From NCBI RefSeq assembly GCF_001307105.1, contig NZ_LGYN01000005.1:1-49367 (forward strand): 49,367 bases of DNA, read 5' to 3'. Positions 43,066 to 49,367 of this stretch are shown here, one piece after another (within the stretch, counting starts at the first letter, position 1; every line of letters starts with the position of its first letter). The notes under the pieces were generated by a model. The model was not told the DNA's origin, searched no databases, and was given only the letters and a program-made list of their open reading frames with translations. This stretch comes from Bacillus australimaris. Lineage in GTDB: Bacteria; Bacillota; Bacilli; Bacillales; Bacillaceae. The translations under genes and the position numbers were made by a program.

Positions 43066-44055
43066 TTATTCAAATATAACTTGTTTGTTCTCCAAGATTT
43101 TAGACACTTTCATTTTGACTCGTGGAACGCAATCTTTTTGATGATAATCAATTAAAATCTTCTCTACTTCCTTTTTATCTGTTCTTAGGATTTTAGGAGA
43201 GAATTGTTCCACAAGGACCGGTCTATTCCCTTTGGCGCAATTTGCCATTGTATCCAGTGCAATTAAGCTGAAGGGTCTTCCTTTATCGAGCCAAGATTTC
43301 ATTCTTTCCCAGGTTGGACAGCATACGGCTGCCAGCCTTCCCCAATGATCGTCAAAATGGGTGCAGGCTGATTCCATCCAATCCAATATATTGTGAGAAC
43401 GGAAACGGTGCAGGCAAATAAAAGCTGCGATCGGCCTTTCTTTTTCGCTGACGGATTTCAATTTCTCTAGAATACGTTGTAATCCCTCATCTACTGGCAA
43501 ACTGCTGGCGGCTGCCCATGAAAGCGGATAAAGAAATTCTTCATCATCTTGATCCAAAAGTTCCCTTACCCACCCAGCAGCAGAGGTACCTAACACATCA
43601 GCCGTAATTTCTATCATGCGCGACTTCACTTCGACATGATGCGTTTCATCAAACCTACTTTGAACAGCATCAAAGATCTTTTGCTGATCGTGCTGTTTCA
43701 AAGCATCAATGACATCATCCTCAAGAAACCATCTAGTGATAGAAAAGTCTAATAAAGACGCCAAATCATATCTAACTGCTTGTAATGTTGGTGCTTCATC
43801 GCTTTTGATGACGACGACGTTATCCTCTGCTAGGAAAGCCTGTCCATCCTCTCCATAAAAATCATCGTGCAGTAAAAATTGTTTAGGAGAATGGAGAACG
43901 GCTAAGTTATACCATTCAATAGGGCGTAATGAATAAGTGAGAAGTCTTTCGTGGCACGGATGGCATAAATGATAAGGTTGTTTCGGTTCATCAGACGCTT
44001 CTACCACATTCATTGCGTTTTTTTGACAGGCTTCACATAAAGCCTTTTTCTCCAT
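43066..44055 (-). CDS. Conserved hypothetical protein with N-terminal zinc ribbon
   Basis: 329 aa. Residues 6-35 carry two CxxC pairs ('CEAC' and 'CHPC'), fitting a treble-clef or zinc-ribbon. The rest is alpha-helical, without signal or membrane segments, and may form HEAT-like repeats ('RYDLASLLDFSITRWFLEDDVIDALKQHD...', 'MESACTHFDDHWGRLAAVC'). Function not recognised. ATG at 44055 is 8 nt from AAGGGAG; the GTG at 44064 overlaps it. Convergent with the Ger operon (6 nt between stops), without an obvious terminator between them. Possibly cotranscribed with the small HTH gene at 44103-44333, 47 nt upstream. Confidence 0.7.
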   Translation of the reverse strand: MEKKALCEACQKNAMNVVEASDEPKQPYHLCHPCHERLLTYSLRPIEWYNLAVLHSPKQFLLHDDFYGEDGQAFLAEDNVVVIKSDEAPTLQAVRYDLASLLDFSITRWFLEDDVIDALKQHDQQKIFDAVQSRFDETHHVEVKSRMIEITADVLGTSAAGWVRELLDQDDEEFLYPLSWAAASSLPVDEGLQRILEKLKSVSEKERPIAAFICLHRFRSHNILDWMESACTHFDDHWGRLAAVCCPTWERMKSWLDKGRPFSLIALDTMANCAKGNRPVLVEQFSPKILRTDKKEVEKILIDYHQKDCVPRVKMKVSKILENKQVIFE

Positions 44056-44102
44056 TGTATTCACTCCCTTTTAATGCATATGTATTGAAAAATGACAATG
44101 CT

Positions 44103-44333
44103 CTAATCTTCATCCTTTACATCTGGGTCTTCTGGAATCGGTTCATTTAGGATCTCTTGGATAAGCTCTTTATATTGTTCGAGCTGCTTTAAATGCGTTT
44201 GAAACTGACCTTGATAAATAAGATATGATTCCCCGTCAAATACGTAACGGATCTTGTTTTGCTGGATTAATTTTTCAATATACGCTTCAGATACTTCTAA
44301 GTATTCAGCTGTTTCTACGATTGTTAAATACAT
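44103..44333 (-). CDS. Small excisionase-like helix-turn-helix protein
   Basis: 76 aa: 'MYLTIVETAEYLEVSEAYIEKLIQQNKIRYVFDGESYLIYQGQF' has the MerR/Xis-like pattern (T.xEtAeyLxvs...ixklixxgkI......g...I). A hydrophilic, acidic tail follows. Family members bind DNA; despite the excisionase name, no integrase or phage gene is near. Start ATG 44333; the ribosome site is not strong (AACAT before it). Confidence 0.65.
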   Translation of the reverse strand: MYLTIVETAEYLEVSEAYIEKLIQQNKIRYVFDGESYLIYQGQFQTHLKQLEQYKELIQEILNEPIPEDPDVKDED

Positions 44334-44467
44334 GTTTGTGCACCACCCGTTCGTTTCATCTAACAGATTATATCATGATCTGTTGAAAAAACGGAGGAAG
44401 CCTATTCTCTTTTCTGGTGGCAATTCTTCATATAACAAGTAGATCGTCTAGATGCAGGCAAATATGG

Positions 44468-44647
44468 TATGATAAAATCTGCTAGACGAGAGCTTTCTTT
44501 TGAAAAGCTAGGTTTATGCGGGGTCTGTGATGAGCCGCTAGCCATGCTGGCATATATAGAAAGCATACTCATGAGAAAAGCAAAACAAGCATACGCTCTT
44601 ATAAGGATGCTTGAAGAAAATTCGTATTAAAAGGCAGAGTGAAATGA
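44468..44647 (+). promoter_or_regulatory. Promoter and structured 5' leader of yngC
   Basis: Extended -10 TGGTATGAT (TATGAT 44468-44473) would start a leader of about 165 nt. Visible pairings: GCTAG 44481-44485 with CTAGC 44538-44542, enclosing AGCTTT/AAAGCT (44491-44496 with 44504-44509); ATGCT/AGCAT (44544-44548 with 44562-44566); AAGCAT/ATGCTT (44587-44592 with 44607-44612). It resembles a regulatory leader but matches no riboswitch class I know. Confidence 0.4.
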
Positions 44648-45250
44648 ATGGGAACCTTTTTTAATGAAATTTTAACCTGGCTGACAAGCCTTGGTTATGT
44701 AGGTGTAGCATTAGGACTGATGATTGAAATCATTCCGAGTGAAATTGTACTTGCCTATGGCGGATATATGGTTTCAACAGGCACAATTGGTTTTGTTGGA
44801 GCTGTTATTGCCGGCGTCATCGGTGGTACGCTCGCCCAGTGTTTTATTTACTGGATCGGTCTGTACGGCGGAAGACCTTTTTTAACAAAGTATGGAAAGT
44901 ATTTATTCATCCATGAACATCATATCGCGACTGCAGAACGCTGGTTTGACCGGTATGGAACCGGTGTAGTGTTTACCGCGCGCTTTATCCCTGTTGTGCG
45001 CCATGCTATCTCGATTCCAGCAGGTATTGCCAAGATGCCTTTTTTGAAATTTGTTTTCTTGACAGGACTAGCTGCCATCCCTTGGTCTATCTTATTTATC
45101 TATCTTGGCATGCAGCTTGGGACAAAATGGGATCACATTCAAAGCGTTGCTCACGCTTATACAACCCCTATTATGGTCATTGCCATCGTCCTCATTGTTC
45201 TCTATTTCGTATTCAAAAAAATTCGGACGAATCGAAAACGGACAATTTAA
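44648..45250 (+). CDS. yngC: DedA family membrane protein
   Basis: 200 aa. DedA/SNARE-associated fold: 'ALGLMIEIIPSEIVLAYGGYMVSTGTIGFVGAVIAGVIGGTLAQCFIYWIGLYGGRPFLTKYG', reentrant loops with the conserved E and G, and 'ARFIPVVRHAISIPAGIAKMPFLKF' (family F/R-x3-R-P/V motif). DedA proteins move lipid carriers or phospholipids across the membrane, coupled to the proton gradient in several cases. ATG 44648; weak ribosome site AAGGCAG. It follows a long structured leader. B. subtilis YngC is the probable orthologue, consistent with yng synteny in this window. Confidence 0.9.
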   Translation: MGTFFNEILTWLTSLGYVGVALGLMIEIIPSEIVLAYGGYMVSTGTIGFVGAVIAGVIGGTLAQCFIYWIGLYGGRPFLTKYGKYLFIHEHHIATAERWFDRYGTGVVFTARFIPVVRHAISIPAGIAKMPFLKFVFLTGLAAIPWSILFIYLGMQLGTKWDHIQSVAHAYTTPIMVIAIVLIVLYFVFKKIRTNRKRTI

Positions 45251-45251
45251 C

Positions 45252-45288
45252 AAAAACGCCTTTCACTGATCTGGTGAAAGGCGTTTTT
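45252..45288. terminator. Bidirectional terminator, yngC / hemD-like gene
   Basis: 15-bp stem (45252-45266 with 45274-45288), A-run and T-run flanks, between convergent genes. Confidence 0.92.
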
Positions 45289-46110
45289 TTATGAGTGTGC
45301 TGAATGTTTTTTCATATATTGTGATAATTCTATAATCATTGCACCCATTCTCTCTAGTGACGGGGCAAGAATTCGGTCTATTCCCTCTTCTTTTAAAGCT
45401 TCAGCAGTGACTTTTCCGACAGCTACTGCCAGCACGTTCTGCTCAAATAATTTTTGCAATTCTTCTTTTCTGCCCCATTCTGCTGCTAGCTTGAAAAAGG
45501 CGTGAACCTGGACAGCGGTTGTAAAACAGACGGCATGAACCTGTCCATCTTTCATTTCTCGAAAAAGTGTTTCAGCAGCCTCTGGTTCAGGAGGGGTGTG
45601 CTGATATGGTAAAAGCGGTAAAACATCTGCCCCCTTATCATGTAAAAACTGAATGAGAGCTGGTGCGTTTTCACCATGAAGCTGCACCATAACGCGCTTA
45701 CCTTGAAACTCCTTGTCTTCTAGCTTTGAAATCAGGTCACGAACCGTTCCGTCTTCATCAGAGACGCCTGGCTGAATTCCATGTTTTTTCAGCGCAGCGA
45801 AGGTTTTGTATCCTCTTGAAGCAATCTGTGCATTTGATAGAATGTTCATAAATTCTTTACCGAGCTGCAGTTCTTCTGCACTCTCAATTAATGTATTAGT
45901 ACCGATACCTGTGGTCAAAATCACCCAATCCGCCCCTTGTTTGACAAAGGTCTCAATGCCTGGCTTTAATTCCTCTTTGGCTAAAAATACTGTTCCTTGA
46001 AGAGAGCGAATAACGGCTTGTCCTCCTTGCTTTTCGACAAGTGTCCGCATTTCTTCCGTTTTTCTCGTGCCACAAATGGCAATTGTTTTTCCAGATAAGC
46101 CTTTACTCAT
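45289..46110 (-). CDS. Uroporphyrinogen-III synthase-like (HemD family) protein
   Basis: 273 aa with the two alternating alpha/beta domains of HemD: 'KTIAICGTRKTEEMRTLVEKQGGQAVIRSLQGTV', 'WVILTTGIGTNTLIES', 'GKRVMVQLHGENAPALIQFLHDKGADVLPLLPYQHTPPEPE', 'VHAVCFTTAVQVHAFFKLA', 'VLAVAVGKVTAEALKEEGI'. HemD closes hydroxymethylbilane to uroporphyrinogen III for haem and sirohaem. The gene stands alone, away from a hem operon, so it is probably a second, accessory copy, possibly serving sirohaem for CysI in the same window or not acting as a synthase at all. ATG 46110; ribosome site GAGGGA. Confidence 0.82.
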   Translation of the reverse strand: MSKGLSGKTIAICGTRKTEEMRTLVEKQGGQAVIRSLQGTVFLAKEELKPGIETFVKQGADWVILTTGIGTNTLIESAEELQLGKEFMNILSNAQIASRGYKTFAALKKHGIQPGVSDEDGTVRDLISKLEDKEFQGKRVMVQLHGENAPALIQFLHDKGADVLPLLPYQHTPPEPEAAETLFREMKDGQVHAVCFTTAVQVHAFFKLAAEWGRKEELQKLFEQNVLAVAVGKVTAEALKEEGIDRILAPSLERMGAMIIELSQYMKKHSAHS

Positions 46111-46194
46111 TTTATCCCTCTTTTTCTATCACATTTAATATGTATTAAATATAGATTTATTTGGAAGACGTTGCAAGTGTCTACTAAAAAGAGC

Positions 46195-46223
46195 TTGACG
46201 TTTCTATCGAATTCGAGTATCTT
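46195..46223 (+). promoter_or_regulatory. Sigma-A promoter of the acetate permease gene
   Basis: TTGACG (46195-46200), 17-nt spacer, TATCTT (46218-46223). AGGAGG at 46241-46246 precedes the ATG at 46252. Confidence 0.7.
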
Positions 46224-46251
46224 TTGTAAGTGCAAATTGTAGGAGGTCATT

Positions 46252-46872
46252 ATGGAAAAACAGAATGTTCAAGCAATTCGATTATCAATTGCAGACCCAA
46301 CACCACTTGGTTTGTTTGGTTTAGCAATGGTGACGCTCGTTGCGTCCTCACAAAAACTAGGAATCACAGATGGCACTTCCCTTATTTTACCTTGGGCTAT
46401 CTTCCTTGGAGGAATCGCGCAGCTAATCGCGTCCATACAAGATTCAAAGCATCATAATATTTTTGGAGCCACTGCCTTTGGCGCATTCGGTCTTTTTTGG
46501 ATGGGCGTTGGAACCACTTGGCTCATTCAAGCCGGCGTTTTTGGGAAAACGCTTGCGGGAGCTGCAGATCCAAAACAGTTAGGCTTTGCGTTTATCGGTT
46601 ATTTAATTTTCAGCTTGTTTATGACGATTGGTGCAATGGAAACACATAAAGTGTTATTTTTGATTTTCGTCTTTATTGATTTCTTATTCATTGGTCTTTC
46701 CCTTAGCTCGTTTGGTGTGATGTACGATGTAACACATACCATGGCAGGTATTGCAGAATTGATCATTTCCCTGCTTTCGTTTTATGGTTCAGCTGCTGTT
46801 GTCCTTAATACACACTTTGGCCGTACTGTTCTGCCAATCGGACAACCATTCCGCATTTTTACAAAAGCATAA
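46252..46872 (+). CDS. Acetate uptake transporter (GPR1/FUN34/YaaH, SatP family)
   Basis: 206 aa with six membrane segments. The family signature N-P-x-P-L-G appears as 'ADPTPLGLFGLAMVTLV' near the N-terminus, with 'GGIAQLIASIQDSKHHNIFGATAFGAFGLFWMGVG' in the middle. SatP proteins carry acetate and succinate across the membrane. Monocistronic with a good promoter and a strong terminator. It may recover or release the acetate-type products of the acyl-CoA pathways in this window, but nothing in the sequence shows such a link. Confidence 0.9.
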   Translation: MEKQNVQAIRLSIADPTPLGLFGLAMVTLVASSQKLGITDGTSLILPWAIFLGGIAQLIASIQDSKHHNIFGATAFGAFGLFWMGVGTTWLIQAGVFGKTLAGAADPKQLGFAFIGYLIFSLFMTIGAMETHKVLFLIFVFIDFLFIGLSLSSFGVMYDVTHTMAGIAELIISLLSFYGSAAVVLNTHFGRTVLPIGQPFRIFTKA

Positions 46873-46874
46873 AT

Positions 46875-46905
46875 AAAAAAGAACTGCTCTGTGCAGTTCT
46901 TTTTT
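46875..46905. terminator. Bidirectional terminator, acetate permease / LLM gene
   Basis: AAAAAAGAACTGC / GCAGTTCTTTTTT stem (46875-46887 with 46893-46905), 5-nt loop. Confidence 0.92.
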
Positions 46906-46910
46906 GATGT

Positions 46911-47930
46911 TTATTTTTCCTGTGCCTCTTGAAAGATCTCTCCGATGATTTCATACGAGCGCATTCTTTCTTGATGGTCAAACATATCCGAATTAATCAT
47001 CACTTCATCTGCTTGAGTAGCTTCAATAAAGGCTTCTAATTCTTTTTTCACCTTTTCTTTATCCCCGATTATGGTCGAACTTAATTGTTCATCCACCATC
47101 GCCTTTTCATACGGACTCCAAAGGCCGTCCATACTGTCGACAGGCGCCTTAAGTTTACCTGGCGTGTTGCGAATAAGACTCAAAAACCGCTGATAATGAG
47201 AAGTCGCCAAATATTCAGCTCGCTCTGTTTGGTCTGCAGCAAAAACAGTCACACCAACCATGGCATAAGGCTCCTTTAACACATCAGAAGGTCTAAATGA
47301 CTGTCTATACAATTCTAACGCAGGGATTGTGTTTTTAGGTGAGAAATGTGCCGCAAAAGCAAATGGCAATCCAAGTTCTCCTGCAAGTCTCGCGCTAAAA
47401 CCACTTGAACCAAGGAGCCAAATCGGAATGTCTAGCCCTTCTCCTGGAACAGCTCTTACATGTTTTTTGACTTGACCGGTTGGTTTGAAATATTGACGAA
47501 GTTCTTCAAGCTGTTCAGGGAAATCTTCTCCGTTATGAAGATTACGTCTAAGCGCTCTTGCTGTTAACTGATCCGTCCCTGGTGCTCGTCCAAGACCTAA
47601 ATCAATTCTCCCCGGATACAATGTCTCAAGTGTGCCAAATTGTTCGGCAATGACAAGTGAAGAATGGTTTGGCAGCATAATCCCACCAGACCCTACTCGA
47701 ATTTTTTCAGTTCCTCCAGCAATATATCCAATTAAAACGGACGTTGCAGAGCTCGCAACCCCTTCCATGTTATGGTGTTCTGCCAGCCAGTATCTATGAT
47801 AGCCCCACTTCTCCGCCTTTTTTGCTAAATCCATGCTACGATCAAAAGATTCTTTAATGGTGCCTCCTTCTGTCACAGAGGATAAATTTAAAACGGAATA
47901 GGCTTTGCCCTGTAAAACTGATTGACTCAT
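46911..47930 (-). CDS. LLM class flavin-dependent oxidoreductase (MsnO8-like)
   Basis: 339 aa, bacterial-luciferase-like TIM barrel. '[53 protein letters not shown]' and '[44 protein letters not shown]' are the family's FMN/substrate regions. Such enzymes oxidise a substrate with FMNH2 or reduce it with F420-like cofactors; in Bacillus FMN is expected. Substrate unknown. ATG at 47930 ([12 protein letters not shown]) follows GGGGAC; the longer frame to 47954 is possible. Divergent from the collagen-like gene. Confidence 0.85.
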   Translation of the reverse strand: MSQSVLQGKAYSVLNLSSVTEGGTIKESFDRSMDLAKKAEKWGYHRYWLAEHHNMEGVASSATSVLIGYIAGGTEKIRVGSGGIMLPNHSSLVIAEQFGTLETLYPGRIDLGLGRAPGTDQLTARALRRNLHNGEDFPEQLEELRQYFKPTGQVKKHVRAVPGEGLDIPIWLLGSSGFSARLAGELGLPFAFAAHFSPKNTIPALELYRQSFRPSDVLKEPYAMVGVTVFAADQTERAEYLATSHYQRFLSLIRNTPGKLKAPVDSMDGLWSPYEKAMVDEQLSSTIIGDKEKVKKELEAFIEATQADEVMINSDMFDHQERMRSYEIIGEIFQEAQEK

Positions 47931-48101
47931 AAATGATGTCCCCATTTCTGTCAAATATCATACTATTTTTATACTTTCAACACCATAACATAAATTCATG
48001 AAAGATTTAAATGATTTGATTCGATGATTTTCGAAATGATGATTTTCTAGGTTTTACTTCCAATTTGAAAATTTGCACATAGAATGAAATATCAATTTTA
48101 G

Positions 48102-49367
<1,266 letters not shown>

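Overview
The window reads as chromosomal DNA of a spore-forming Bacillus, most likely the B. pumilus group (B. pumilus, safensis, altitudinis). Base composition is roughly 40-43% GC by eye, with strong Shine-Dalgarno sites, several TTG/GTG starts, A-rich to U-rich terminators, a spore germinant-receptor operon (GerA/GerB/GerC type) and a block collinear with the B. subtilis yng genes. Species and gene names come from remembered protein families and synteny; no search was run.

Layout. 1-2.2 kb: 5' part of an LXG-domain (type VII secretion) toxin with a non-ATG start, a frameshifted GNAT acetyltransferase and a MarR repressor. 2.2-3.8 kb: divergent 14-TM drug-efflux transporter, with a perfect operator palindrome between it and the repressor. 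3.8-8.4 kb: fructose-type PTS operon (RpiR regulator, 1-phosphofructokinase-type kinase, EIIBC, EIIA, class II aldolase) with a cre-like site. 8.6-10 kb: cardiolipin-synthase-like phospholipase D, then a 122-bp palindromic element. 10.2-11.8 kb: two YdcZ/DMT small transporters flanking a Crp/Fnr regulator. 12-13.4 kb: aldehyde dehydrogenase.

13.5-17.9 kb is a visibly AT-rich accessory island. It holds a decayed DUF3221-like gene, a 595-aa fusion of a trypsin-like protease with an NUC-type DNA/RNA nuclease, and a 327-aa protein with a C-terminal HEPN RNase motif (RNNYVH). This is the best candidate in the window for an undescribed conflict or anti-phage system.

18-21.5 kb: cysJI sulfite reductase. 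21.6-31.2 kb: an eight-gene minus-strand operon for leucine/isovalerate catabolism (yngJ, yngI, biotin carboxylase, biotin carrier, yngG, yngF, yngE, acyl-CoA synthetase), carrying isovaleryl-CoA to HMG-CoA, then to acetyl-CoA and acetoacetate with probable reactivation of the acid. 31.3-33.7 kb: yngK and a tyrosine phosphatase. 33.8-35.2 kb: DeoR regulator and a hypothetical protein. 35.3-39.3 kb: glycolate oxidase glcDF with its CdaR-type regulator. 39.4-43.1 kb: spore germinant receptor operon. 43.1-46.1 kb: zinc-ribbon hypothetical, small HTH protein, DedA protein yngC behind a structured leader, and a uroporphyrinogen-III-synthase-like protein. 46.2-47.9 kb: acetate permease and LLM flavin oxidoreductase. 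48.1 kb to the end: the start of a long collagen-like spore-surface-type protein that runs off the window.
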